From: Alphaproteobacteria bacterium
Lineage (GTDB): Bacteria > Pseudomonadota > Alphaproteobacteria > Rhodospirillales > Rhodospirillaceae
DNA length: 64,000 nucleotides
Direction of reading: 5' to 3'
Assembly (NCBI GenBank): GCA_030835385.1
Contig: JAURPI010000016.1
Coordinates: 1-64,000, forward strand
Below the pieces are notes generated by a model that saw only the letters and a list, made by a program, of their open reading frames with translations, was not told the DNA's origin and did no database searches. Made by a program: the position numbers and the translations under genes. Below, piece after piece: positions 1 through 9,185 of the stretch (the first letter of the stretch is position 1; every line of letters begins with the position of its first letter).

Positions 1-645
1 AGACTGATGTGTGATTTTCGCACGGACGAGGAACGACAAGACTCCCCTACAACATACGCCGATGGGCACACACCGAAAGTGGTTTCGCTGCTAATCTGGC
101 CTGTGCGGACGCCCGGGGTCGACACCACAGTTGCCCGGTTTCTGCGTGGTGACGCAACGATAAAAAATGCGTTGGAAGACCAAGCCGACGGTTATCGAGA
201 GTTTGTTCGAGACCAATCCGCGCATTTTGCCAGTATGTTTCAAGCCATATTAGGAAACGTAGGTGGTGCCGTTTTGTTGCATTGCTCTGGAGGAAAGGAC
301 CGCACGGGAATCGCAAGCGCATTACTATTGACCGCCCTGGGTGTACCCCTTGACGATGTCATCAAAGACTATTTGCTATCAGCAGACGGGAACGGTGCGA
401 TCGAACATACTCAATTTTATGTCGACCAGTATTGGGCCGCCCACGTTTCATATGAGGGCGCGGCCCCCAACTGTACAGAGGAAGATGTCCGCCGCCTGTT
501 TACGGTTCAAGTGGAGAAAATTGCGGCAGCCCTCGATGAGATAAAGGATATTACCGGATCAGCCGACAAATATCTAAACAAGACATTGGGTTTAACAAAT
601 GAGTCTCGCGACGCATTGAAACACCGATTTGTCGAACAGGCTTAG
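1..645 (+). CDS. Tyrosine-protein phosphatase (Y_phosphatase3-like), 5' truncated by window edge
   Basis: P-loop HCSGGKDRTG (CX5R) followed by ASALLLTALGVP; frame is open to base 1 (RLMCDFRTDEER resembles the internal DLR..E segment of the family). Confidence 0.85.
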   Translation, partial: RLMCDFRTDEERQDSPTTYADGHTPKVVSLLIWPVRTPGVDTTVARFLRGDATIKNALEDQADGYREFVRDQSAHFASMFQAILGNVGGAVLLHCSGGKDRTGIASALLLTALGVPLDDVIKDYLLSADGNGAIEHTQFYVDQYWAAHVSYEGAAPNCTEEDVRRLFTVQVEKIAAALDEIKDITGSADKYLNKTLGLTNESRDALKHRFVEQA

Positions 646-1964
646 GCGTTCTTTTTCAACAGAGCCGCATAAAACCCGTCAAGACCTCCACGTTTTTGCC
701 AGTAGTACGGCAGCGTCCGCAGTGCCCCCGCACCGTCGATCCAATTTGGATCGATCCCCAATGGCGCTGGGTCAATGGGCACACGCGATAGTTTTGACGT
801 TTTCAGAAGCGCATCTACGACGCCTTGACCTTCTTCAGGCTCTAAAGAACAGACGGCGTATGCCAACACACCACCCGGAGCGAGAAACTCCGCCGCGCGC
901 TTAAGCAAGGACCGTTGCGTTTCAGGATAGGAGACAACATCACGCCGCTTCTTGAGGTATCCGAGATCGGGATGTCGGCGGAGCGTTCCTGTTGCAGAAC
1001 ACGGCGCGTCAAGCAACACCGCATCAAACGGCTTAGGCGGAGTCCACTGCATCACGTCAGCGTGAACAACGTCAGCCTTAAGGGACGTACGATCGAGATT
1101 TTCTTGGACCCGCGCCAGCCGGACCTCGGAGGAATCAAGGGACGTGACGTCGCATCCCCCAGCGACCAATTGAAGGGTCTTGCCGCCGGGTGCTGAACAC
1201 AAATCAGCCACCCGCCGATTTGCCTGACTGTCCAGCGCGTTTATCAAGATACGGGCGGGGAGGGCTGCGGCGGCATCTTGTACCCACCACGCGCCATCCG
1301 CAAACCCAGGGAGCTCTTGCACAAGACCCGACGTAGTCCGCCGCAAAGTCCCTGTTGAGAGCAACTCTGCATCTAAGTCCGCCGCCCATGCTTCGGCGGA
1401 TGCGGGGTCCTTCACGGTGAGATCAAGGGGCGCCCCCGCCAAATGCGCTTCCCCGATACGGTGTGCTGTTGTTTCGCTATAGGCCTTGGTCCAACCGTCC
1501 CATAGCCAGCCAGGTGTATTCAATCGTGGCCAATTTTGGTCGGCGATGATGTCTTGTCCCTTCGAGACAACCTTGCGCAGCACAGCGTTTGTTAGTCCGG
1601 TTAAACGCGGCTGACGGACCCGTCTGACCATGCCCACAGATGTATCGACAGCAGCATGCGGTGCTGTTTCGAGAAAAAGTATCTGCGCGGCCCCTAACCG
1701 AAGAATGTCTTCGACTTGCGCAGGTGGCGTGCGCGTTGTGAAGGTTTTTAGAACGGCATCGATTTGGCCAAGACGACGCAACGTGGTCGCCACCAAATGA
1801 CGCACGAACGCTCGATCCCGTGGCTCTAGTTTGCCGGTGATTTTTTGAAACCGCTTATCAACGGATTTACCTTCACGCACCGCGCCGGTCAGCAGAGTTA
1901 AGGCTGCGGCACGTGAGGCGAGGGTGTCGGTCTTATCTTCGGAATCGGCGTGGCGTTGACTCAT
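642..1964 (-). CDS. rsmB: 16S rRNA (cytosine-C5)-methyltransferase RsmB
   Basis: NusB-like N-terminus; VADLCSAPGGKTLQL, DAPCSATGTLRRHPD and YAVCSLEPEEG motifs. Confidence 0.92.
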   Translation of the reverse strand: MSQRHADSEDKTDTLASRAAALTLLTGAVREGKSVDKRFQKITGKLEPRDRAFVRHLVATTLRRLGQIDAVLKTFTTRTPPAQVEDILRLGAAQILFLETAPHAAVDTSVGMVRRVRQPRLTGLTNAVLRKVVSKGQDIIADQNWPRLNTPGWLWDGWTKAYSETTAHRIGEAHLAGAPLDLTVKDPASAEAWAADLDAELLSTGTLRRTTSGLVQELPGFADGAWWVQDAAAALPARILINALDSQANRRVADLCSAPGGKTLQLVAGGCDVTSLDSSEVRLARVQENLDRTSLKADVVHADVMQWTPPKPFDAVLLDAPCSATGTLRRHPDLGYLKKRRDVVSYPETQRSLLKRAAEFLAPGGVLAYAVCSLEPEEGQGVVDALLKTSKLSRVPIDPAPLGIDPNWIDGAGALRTLPYYWQKRGGLDGFYAALLKKNA

Positions 1965-1973
1965 GCCACCGGT

Positions 1974-2780
1974 CTAATTGGCGGGCAGGTTGAGATCTGT
2001 CGGCAACACAGCGAAACGGTCAAGCCAAGCGTCGGATGCCGCACCTTCGGCATTGGTAGCTGTGAACACACGCCCGCTGGCATCTGCACGTCCAGCAGCA
2101 GCGATTATCACCGCCGCCAAATCTTCACGGCCGATAAACATACCGGTGACGTACTCACTGCGGGGAATGAGGCTGATAGCCTCTACACCACCCGGGCGAT
2201 CATCAATGCGAGCCGGCCCGACAACAACATATTCAAGACCGGAATCAACCAGCACCTGTTCGGCCTTACCCTTCCAAATCAAAACATCGCCGCCGATGGT
2301 ATTGAGAAAGTGATCCTTCACACCGGACCAGGACGACGTAATGATAACGAAACGCGTTGCCCCAGCCGCTTTAGCCGCTTTGGACAGATTTATTGTGCCT
2401 TCGTAGTCAACTTTTTCAGATCGGTTGCTGCCAATAGGCCAGTCCGTCGCAACAGCTGAGATAACAACATCAACACCCTCTACCGCTTTGGTGAGTGTGT
2501 CGGGTTTGGTGACGTCAGCTTCCACCCAATCATATTGGCTTCCGAATTCCTCAGTCGCATCTTCAATATCACGGCTCATAGGCCTTACGGTCAGGTCCAG
2601 CTCATCTAGGCGCTTAAGAATGTAACGCCCGTTATTGCCCGTCGCTCCAGCGAGCAGGATAGTCTTACCCTGAAGGTTGGCCAACGCCTCTTCGCCGATG
2701 GAGGCCTGTTTAGCCTGCGCCACAAATGGGGCGAGTAAAATCATGGTCGTGACGACAAGCAGTCTCATTGTGGTCTCCAC
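1974..2780 (-). CDS. NAD(P)-binding SDR/NmrA-like protein with N-terminal signal peptide
   Basis: MRLLVVTTMILLAPFVAQA signal-like N-terminus; GATGNNGRYILKRL Rossmann motif. Confidence 0.8.
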   Translation of the reverse strand: METTMRLLVVTTMILLAPFVAQAKQASIGEEALANLQGKTILLAGATGNNGRYILKRLDELDLTVRPMSRDIEDATEEFGSQYDWVEADVTKPDTLTKAVEGVDVVISAVATDWPIGSNRSEKVDYEGTINLSKAAKAAGATRFVIITSSWSGVKDHFLNTIGGDVLIWKGKAEQVLVDSGLEYVVVGPARIDDRPGGVEAISLIPRSEYVTGMFIGREDLAAVIIAAAGRADASGRVFTATNAEGAASDAWLDRFAVLPTDLNLPAN

Positions 2781-2812
2781 GTGTTCTTCTGGGTGAGAAG
2801 GGTTGTAAGCCT

Positions 2813-3625
2813 TTAATCTTGATCAAGGAAGTCCCGCACGATGACAGCGGTTTCTTTTGTCTTGAGGTCGAGGAAACCGTGACTCCATCCCGGGAGGTCA
2901 TGGATACGACTATCCGGATGGGTCAACGACCCTTTGGCGCGGGCTGTGCGCTCCCACACGTCATCTTCGGGTCTTAAAACCAGAATCGGCTGCTGAACCC
3001 TGGGAATACTCGCCGGACTGTCATAGGCAAAGGCAGCATTGTGCCCCCACCAAGAAATAGATGGATTGAGCAACCTAGCCCAAAACACCCGGCCAATATC
3101 ATCGAGTGAGCGACCATCCATGCTCCATCGGACAGCCGACTGCCACCAGGCCTGGACGTGTGAGCCATCCTCCTTGAGGGGCTCCGGCCCATAGAGTCGC
3201 TTGGCCTCTGCCAATTCTTCATCCGTGTACATGGGAGCTGAGACCATAACGACACGATGGATACGATCTGGGTTTTGGATCGCCGTTTCGACCGCCACCT
3301 TTGAGCCGGTGTGATAGCCCATGAGGTCAACTGAGGTGAGGTCTAGGGCTGACAAAAGGTCAGCGGCCGCACCGGCATAGTCAGAAATCTCTGGTGGCTT
3401 AGGCGGCGGATCAGATTCACCGAATCCGGGTGTGTCCATGGCAATGGCCACACGGTCGCGTCCAATCTCTCCGAGAAAGCACTCGTAGATAATGCTCGAG
3501 TAGGGGCTCATGTGAAAACAGATCAACGGTCGCGCGGTCGTCTCTGTTTCCGGTTGCGCAATGCGATAATGAATCTGACCGAAACGACCATCAACATATC
3601 CTTTTCGAATGGGAACACCGGTCAT
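2813..3625 (-). CDS. Alpha/beta-hydrolase-fold protein (GYHTG nucleophile-elbow variant)
   Basis: DTPGFGESDPP, LMGYHTGSKVAVE, C-terminal LPGWSHGFLD; paralogous to the adjacent gene. Confidence 0.85.
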   Translation of the reverse strand: MTGVPIRKGYVDGRFGQIHYRIAQPETETTARPLICFHMSPYSSIIYECFLGEIGRDRVAIAMDTPGFGESDPPPKPPEISDYAGAAADLLSALDLTSVDLMGYHTGSKVAVETAIQNPDRIHRVVMVSAPMYTDEELAEAKRLYGPEPLKEDGSHVQAWWQSAVRWSMDGRSLDDIGRVFWARLLNPSISWWGHNAAFAYDSPASIPRVQQPILVLRPEDDVWERTARAKGSLTHPDSRIHDLPGWSHGFLDLKTKETAVIVRDFLDQD

Positions 3626-4527
3626 ACACCGCCCTCCCCATCGAGGAATTCGCGCACAAGCATACAGGCTTTATCTGTATGTAAATCCAGATAACCGTGG
3701 CCCCAATCAGGCAATTCATGAATGCGGCCATTCTGCATGATGCCGTCTGCCCGTCGTGAATGCTCAACCAGGTCATCATTGGGATTGAGCACCAGGACCG
3801 GCTGGGGCACCTGCGCCAACTTATCTTTCGTGGGAAAATCAAATGCGGCGCTGTGCCCCCACCAAGAAATGTCGGGTCGGCGCATGGCATCGGCAAACTG
3901 CACACCGATATGGTCCATAGTCCAACCAGGACCGGCCCAATACAAATGGGATCTCCATTTTTCGGCTACGTGGCTGCCGTCTTCGCTAATCTCAGGCTTA
4001 GCGTAGTGATTGCGAAATTCATCCAATTCTTCGTCACTAAAGATTGGCGCTGACGTAAGCACCAGTTTACGCACACGTTGCGGCTGCTGTAAGGCCAGTG
4101 CGACACAGATTTCTGATCCCGTATGGTAGCCCATCACATCAACCTGGTTGAGACCGAGTGCATCCAAAAAGTCCGTCATCGCCGCGGCATAATCTGCAAT
4201 TGATGGCTTTGAGGGCGGGGGGTCTGACTCACCAAAACCAGGTGTGTCCGGCGCGACCGCAACTCTATCGCATCCCATATGACCCAAGAAGGTCTGATAA
4301 ATACGACTGGAGTTGGGACTCATGTGAAAGCAGACGAGAGGGAGTCGCTCTGAGTCAGAGTCCGGCTTCGCCACCCGAAGGTGAATTTGGCCAAACCGGC
4401 CATCAACATATTGGCGGCGAACCGCTTGAGGTGTTGTCATAGAACGACGGTCGGTCGGCAGCGCGGATTGGTCAAGCACAAACAGGAGGTGCCCGCCATT
4501 GTTCGGACAGGGACTATCGGCAGGCAA
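3622..4527 (-). CDS. Alpha/beta-hydrolase-fold protein (GYHTG nucleophile-elbow variant); true start may be internal, near the MTTPQAVRRQYVDG Met
   Basis: DTPGFGESDPP, VMGYHTGSEICVA, LPDWGHGYLD; closely similar to 2813..3625 and overlaps it by 4 bp. Confidence 0.83.
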   Translation of the reverse strand: MPADSPCPNNGGHLLFVLDQSALPTDRRSMTTPQAVRRQYVDGRFGQIHLRVAKPDSDSERLPLVCFHMSPNSSRIYQTFLGHMGCDRVAVAPDTPGFGESDPPPSKPSIADYAAAMTDFLDALGLNQVDVMGYHTGSEICVALALQQPQRVRKLVLTSAPIFSDEELDEFRNHYAKPEISEDGSHVAEKWRSHLYWAGPGWTMDHIGVQFADAMRRPDISWWGHSAAFDFPTKDKLAQVPQPVLVLNPNDDLVEHSRRADGIMQNGRIHELPDWGHGYLDLHTDKACMLVREFLDGEGGV

Positions 4528-4588
4528 ATACGTGACGGATAAAATTCCGTCTCTATGATGGCTGACAAATAAAGATCAGGAGACAAAG

Positions 4589-6034
4589 ATGAACCAAAAC
4601 TGGGACGTCATTATCATCGGCGGAGGCACGGCAGGTATGCCGGCGGCGATTTTTGCGGCGGAGCGAAGTGACAAGGTTCTGGTGCTCGATTCAGCGCCGG
4701 AGATTGGCGGCACGCTGCATCTCAGCTCAGGTCAAATGAGCGCTGCCGGAACCCGGCTCCAAAAAGAGAAGGGCATTGAAGACACCCCGGCGATGCACAT
4801 CGACGACATTATGCGCATCTCCAAAAACACCGCCGACCGCGAGATTGCCGGTTTAGCCGTGGACAATGCTGCTGAGACTTTAGATTGGCTGGAGACCATC
4901 AACTTTAAGCCACTGCCCGACCATCCGGTCAAAGGTCAGGCCCACGAGCCCTATAGTGTAAACCGCTATGTGTGGGGTGAAGATTTGGGTAAGTCGATCT
5001 TGGCTGTTCTTAAGCCTCCTTTTGAAGAGGTGGTCTCCAGCGGCAAGGTTACCCTCAAGCTCAACACGCGGGTGACCAAGCTTATTCAATCCGAAAGTGG
5101 CGCGGTCACAGGCGTGAGCGCCAAAACTGATGACGGTGACGAAGAGTCCTATACGGCTGGTGCGGTGGTTATTGCGGCTGGTGGTTATGTCGCCAATGGT
5201 GCGATGTACAAAGAGCTTAGTGGTCATCCGGCATACGGCGATCACTCCTATCCAACTTGCGTAGGCGACGGACTGAATCTGGGATTGAGCGCAGGTGGTA
5301 CGGCCTGGGGTCATGAAAATTATCTGACCAGCTTTGGTGTGATTATGCAGACATACGATGTGCCCAGCAAAGTCCGGTGTCGTCAAATCCATTGGCCCGA
5401 ACGTCGTATGCCTTGGGAAATTTATGTCAACGTCCACGGCCAACGGTTTATGCGAGAAGATGAGCCCAGCGTCGACGTTCGCGAACATACCATTCAGGAC
5501 CAACCCGATCTGCGTCATTGGATCGTGTTTGATTCGACAACGCTGAAAGACGCGCCGCCCTTGTTTGCGGATTTTAGTGCAGCCGATATTCAAGCTGCCG
5601 CTGAAAAAGGTGAACCGATGTTTTATGTCGCGGACAGTATTGCCGACTTGGCTGAAAAAGCCGGTCTACCAACTGACGCGTTAGAGAATACGGTGAACAC
5701 TTTTAACGAAAGCCAAGCTTCAGGACAGGATGCTCTCGGTGGTCGGCAAAACATGCCTCGCCCAATTACTGACAGGCCGTTCTATGCCATCCGCTCTCAA
5801 GCCATGTCGGTGTCCAGCACCGTTGGCTTAAAGGTCAACACCGGCCTACAAGTGATCAAAGATGACGGGACGCCCATTCCGGGGCTCTATGCCGCAGGAG
5901 AATCTTTGGGCCAAGGCGCGATGATGGGTAGTTCCTTTTGCGGTGGCATGCTCGTCACACCGGCGCTGACATTCGGGCGTATGCTCGGACAAAGTTTGTT
6001 GCCTTTGGGTGCAACCGCCCAAGCCGCCGAGTGA
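4589..6034 (+). CDS. FAD-dependent oxidoreductase, fumarate reductase/succinate dehydrogenase flavoprotein-like
   Basis: IIGGGTAGMPAAIFAAE dinucleotide-binding motif; C-terminal IPGLYAAGE...GGMLVTPALTFGR. Confidence 0.88.
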   Translation: MNQNWDVIIIGGGTAGMPAAIFAAERSDKVLVLDSAPEIGGTLHLSSGQMSAAGTRLQKEKGIEDTPAMHIDDIMRISKNTADREIAGLAVDNAAETLDWLETINFKPLPDHPVKGQAHEPYSVNRYVWGEDLGKSILAVLKPPFEEVVSSGKVTLKLNTRVTKLIQSESGAVTGVSAKTDDGDEESYTAGAVVIAAGGYVANGAMYKELSGHPAYGDHSYPTCVGDGLNLGLSAGGTAWGHENYLTSFGVIMQTYDVPSKVRCRQIHWPERRMPWEIYVNVHGQRFMREDEPSVDVREHTIQDQPDLRHWIVFDSTTLKDAPPLFADFSAADIQAAAEKGEPMFYVADSIADLAEKAGLPTDALENTVNTFNESQASGQDALGGRQNMPRPITDRPFYAIRSQAMSVSSTVGLKVNTGLQVIKDDGTPIPGLYAAGESLGQGAMMGSSFCGGMLVTPALTFGRMLGQSLLPLGATAQAAE

Positions 6035-6094
6035 CATTGTCAGTGTAGTGAGTAGACTTAGGTCCTAGACACTCAATAAACAGGGAGTTCTACA

Positions 6095-6277
6095 ATGGGG
6101 ATTGAAGTCGGCGGTCTATTCGGCCTGCTAATTCTCATCGCCAATGTGTATGCGATCGTTAAAATCATCCAGAGCACCGCATCGACAGGCACCAAGGTTT
6201 TGTGGATCGTTTTGATTCTTCTGTTGCCGCTCCTTGGATTGATCCTATGGTTTTTGTTGGGTCCGAAAGCTCCCTAA
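6095..6277 (+). CDS. Small membrane protein, phospholipase D N-terminal (PLDc_N)-like domain
   Basis: 60 aa, two hydrophobic segments; KVLWIVLILLLPLLGLILWFLLGPK pattern typical of PLDc_N. Confidence 0.75.
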   Translation: MGIEVGGLFGLLILIANVYAIVKIIQSTASTGTKVLWIVLILLLPLLGLILWFLLGPKAP

Positions 6278-6457
6278 ATGTCAGATGACGCCGCCACACC
6301 TCCGCCGGCTAAGCCCAAGCCAGCGGAGCAACCAGTTTCGAACAACGAATCAGGTGAATCTAAGGGCCAAACCGGAAAAGAAGTTGGGGGCCCGAAAGGA
6401 CCCGAGCCCACCCGGTTTGGGGATTGGGAACAAAAAGGTCGATGTTCCGATTTCTAA
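6278..6457 (+). CDS. DUF1674 / succinate dehydrogenase assembly factor 4-like small protein (59 aa; not in supplied ORF track)
   Basis: Manual translation MSDDAATPPPAKPKPAEQPVSNNESGESKGQTGKEVGGPKGPEPTRFGDWEQKGRCSDF*; C-terminal GPEPTRFGDWEQKGRCSDF is the family signature. Confidence 0.9.
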   Translation: MSDDAATPPPAKPKPAEQPVSNNESGESKGQTGKEVGGPKGPEPTRFGDWEQKGRCSDF

Positions 6458-6467
6458 GCTAGTGCCG

Positions 6468-8408
6468 TCATGCTCCGGCCCGATTGTTGACCAGGTCATC
6501 AATAACACTGGGGTCGGCTAAAGTTGATGTATCGCCCACAGCGTCTACCTCATTTTCAGCGATCTTACGCAAGATACGCCGCATGATTTTACCGGAGCGC
6601 GTTTTTGGAAGACCCGGTGCCCATTGCAGATGATCCGGCTTAGCGATAGCCCCAATATCGTTACGCACCCATTGAATCAATTCGTCATGCAACTCCGATG
6701 TTGAGTCGACACCCTCCATCAAGGTGACATAGGCGTAAATGCCCTGTCCTTTGATGTCGTGGGGGAACCCAACCACGGCTGCTTCGGCCACAGCTTTATG
6801 GGCGACCAAAGAACTCTCGATCTCAGCCGTCCCCATGCGATGACCCGAGACATTGAGAACGTCGTCCACGCGGCCGGTGATCCAGTAATAGCCATCTTCG
6901 TCGCGACGACAGCCGTCACCTGTGAAGTATTTTCCAGGGTACTGAATAAAGTATGTGTCTATGAAGCGTTTATGATCGCCATAGACCGTACGCATTTGTC
7001 CTGGCCATGAGTCCTTGAGACATAAATACCCTTCGGCGGCGCCATCGAGCTCGTTGCCTTCGGCATCAACCAAACATGGTTGTACACCAAAGAACGGCCG
7101 CGTCGCTGAGCCGGGTTTAAGATCTGTCGCACCCGGCAGCGGCGCTATCATGATGCCGCCGGTTTCCGTCTGCCACCAGGTATCAACAATGGGGCAACGG
7201 CTGTCCCCAACCACCCGGTGGTACCACAGCCAGGCTTCGGGGTTGATCGGTTCTCCGACCGAGCCTAGCAAACGCAGGGTGGCGCGTGACGCTTGTTTGA
7301 CCGGGTCGTCGCTCTCACGCATCAACGCCCGGAGAGCCGTTGGCGCTGTATAGAACGTGTTTACACCATGCTTGTCGATCACATCCCAGAATCGCCCGGC
7401 GTTGGGATAATTGGGGACACCCTCAAACATCAAGGTGATCGCCCCATTGGCTAGCGGACCATACACAATGTAGGTGTGACCCGTGATCCACCCGACGTCA
7501 GCAGTGCACCAGTACACCTGACGCCCATCGTAATCGAACACGTATTTGTGGGTCATGGCGGCATAGACCATGTAGCCGCCGGTGGTATGCAACACGCCTT
7601 TCGGCTTACCGGTTGATCCTGATGTGTAGAGAATAAAAAGCGGGTCCTCCGCATTCATCTCTTCAGGTTCACACCAACTGCCCTGATCTTCCGTGATAAC
7701 GTGATACCAGTGATCGCGCGACGACTGTATCGGCACACCAGCATCTGTACGCTCGACCACGACGACATGTTCAACGGTGTCGCATGACTCAAGAGCTTTA
7801 TCCACATTAGCCTTAAGTGGTACGGTTTTGCCGGCGCGCACACCTTCATCGGCGGTAATAACGACAGACGCGCCACAATCGTTGATGCGGTCTGCCAGGG
7901 ACTGAGGGGCAAAGCCACCAAAGACCACCGAATGCACGGCGCCAATGCGGGCACAGGCGAGCATCGCAACTGATGCTTCGATGATCATCGGCATGTAAAT
8001 GCAAATGCGGTCACCTTTTTTGACTCCTAGCATCCGCAACGCGTTGCCAAGTTTATTTACGTCTTCGTATAGCTGGCGATAGGTGACGTGCTTGTGCTCG
8101 GTTGGGTCATCCCCTTCCCAAATAATTGCTGTTTCAGTTCCGAGGTCATCAAGGTGGCGATCGAGACAGTTGTAACATGCGTTCAGCGTGCCATCTTCGA
8201 ACCACTTGATGGAAAGATCATCCTTGCCATAGGAAACCGATTTCACAGTTCGATAGGGCGTGATCCAATCAACGATCTTCCCGTGCTCACGCCAGAACCC
8301 CTCCGGATCTTTGACAGACTGTTCGTACATCTCTTGGTACTGACCATCAGAGACCAGGGATGTTTTTGTCCAATCGTCCGGTACAGGAATTACGGTCGCG
8401 TCAGTCAT
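6468..8408 (-). CDS. acsA: Acetyl-coenzyme A synthetase
   Basis: [59 protein letters not shown]. Confidence 0.95.
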   Translation of the reverse strand: MTDATVIPVPDDWTKTSLVSDGQYQEMYEQSVKDPEGFWREHGKIVDWITPYRTVKSVSYGKDDLSIKWFEDGTLNACYNCLDRHLDDLGTETAIIWEGDDPTEHKHVTYRQLYEDVNKLGNALRMLGVKKGDRICIYMPMIIEASVAMLACARIGAVHSVVFGGFAPQSLADRINDCGASVVITADEGVRAGKTVPLKANVDKALESCDTVEHVVVVERTDAGVPIQSSRDHWYHVITEDQGSWCEPEEMNAEDPLFILYTSGSTGKPKGVLHTTGGYMVYAAMTHKYVFDYDGRQVYWCTADVGWITGHTYIVYGPLANGAITLMFEGVPNYPNAGRFWDVIDKHGVNTFYTAPTALRALMRESDDPVKQASRATLRLLGSVGEPINPEAWLWYHRVVGDSRCPIVDTWWQTETGGIMIAPLPGATDLKPGSATRPFFGVQPCLVDAEGNELDGAAEGYLCLKDSWPGQMRTVYGDHKRFIDTYFIQYPGKYFTGDGCRRDEDGYYWITGRVDDVLNVSGHRMGTAEIESSLVAHKAVAEAAVVGFPHDIKGQGIYAYVTLMEGVDSTSELHDELIQWVRNDIGAIAKPDHLQWAPGLPKTRSGKIMRRILRKIAENEVDAVGDTSTLADPSVIDDLVNNRAGA

Positions 8409-8497
8409 AAGTGTGTCCGATTAATTTTACGGGTCTTCGTTTTATCAGTGATTATAGCGGCGGACTTTGATCCGTGTCACTTGTCAGGCGATGCAAC

Positions 8498-8863
8498 CTA
8501 GTCACCCCCTTGCACGACGACAATATTGTCGCCCTCCACTTTGATGGGGAAGGGGCGCAGGCTCTTCCCACGGCAGGGTCCGCGTGTGCAATAGCCATCA
8601 CTGGGCCTAAAGTGCGCTCCGTGCATGGTGCACAAAAGGTACTTTCCCGTGAGATCGAAAAACGTGTCACCGAGCATGTTGAGTGGAACCCGAGCATGAG
8701 GGCATGAATTCACATAGGCATGGATATCGCCCTGCCATTCAACAACCATGATGGAGTGTTGCTCGTCGCCATTCTTGATGATGACGTCTTTAGCTTTGGT
8801 CGCGGCTAAGTCACCGACCTGACACAGCACCGTGCCCACCAGGTCTTCTGGATCAGGAGTCAT
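8498..8863 (-). CDS. Rieske (2Fe-2S) domain protein
   Basis: SCPHARVPLN ... LLCTMHGAHFRPSDGYC cluster-binding motifs. Confidence 0.85.
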   Translation of the reverse strand: MTPDPEDLVGTVLCQVGDLAATKAKDVIIKNGDEQHSIMVVEWQGDIHAYVNSCPHARVPLNMLGDTFFDLTGKYLLCTMHGAHFRPSDGYCTRGPCRGKSLRPFPIKVEGDNIVVVQGGD

Positions 8864-8872
8864 GGGTTGCGT

Positions 8873-9157
8873 TTAGGTGAGCGGCAGTATGTTTTTGCTG
8901 AGACGCATGGTCACGGATTCAAACAAATCCGCTTTGTAATAGGGCTCATTGGCAATCCACGCCCGCGCAGCAGCGATATCTTCAAATTCGAGAATATAGA
9001 GACTGCCTTTAAAGGTCTCGCCATCATCATCAAACAACGGACCGACATAGGCTCCGTCGGGTAAGTTAGTCTTCAACCACTCAAGATGAGCCGGTCGTGT
9101 CGCCATGCGTAAGTCGAGGTGATTTGGTTTATCGAGACACATGATGGCGACAAGCAT
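8873..9157 (-). CDS. YciI family protein
   Basis: R.AHLEWL...G.Y.GPL; EFEDIAAARAWIANEPYYKADLFESV. Confidence 0.85.
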   Translation of the reverse strand: MLVAIMCLDKPNHLDLRMATRPAHLEWLKTNLPDGAYVGPLFDDDGETFKGSLYILEFEDIAAARAWIANEPYYKADLFESVTMRLSKNILPLT

Positions 9158-9185
9158 GGCGGGATCCTATTTTGAAGAGCGAGAA

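Noticed and set aside
4880-5593. 237-aa minus-strand ORF
   Set aside because: Fully antisense to the FAD oxidoreductase and without recognisable domain; a codon-bias shadow ORF.
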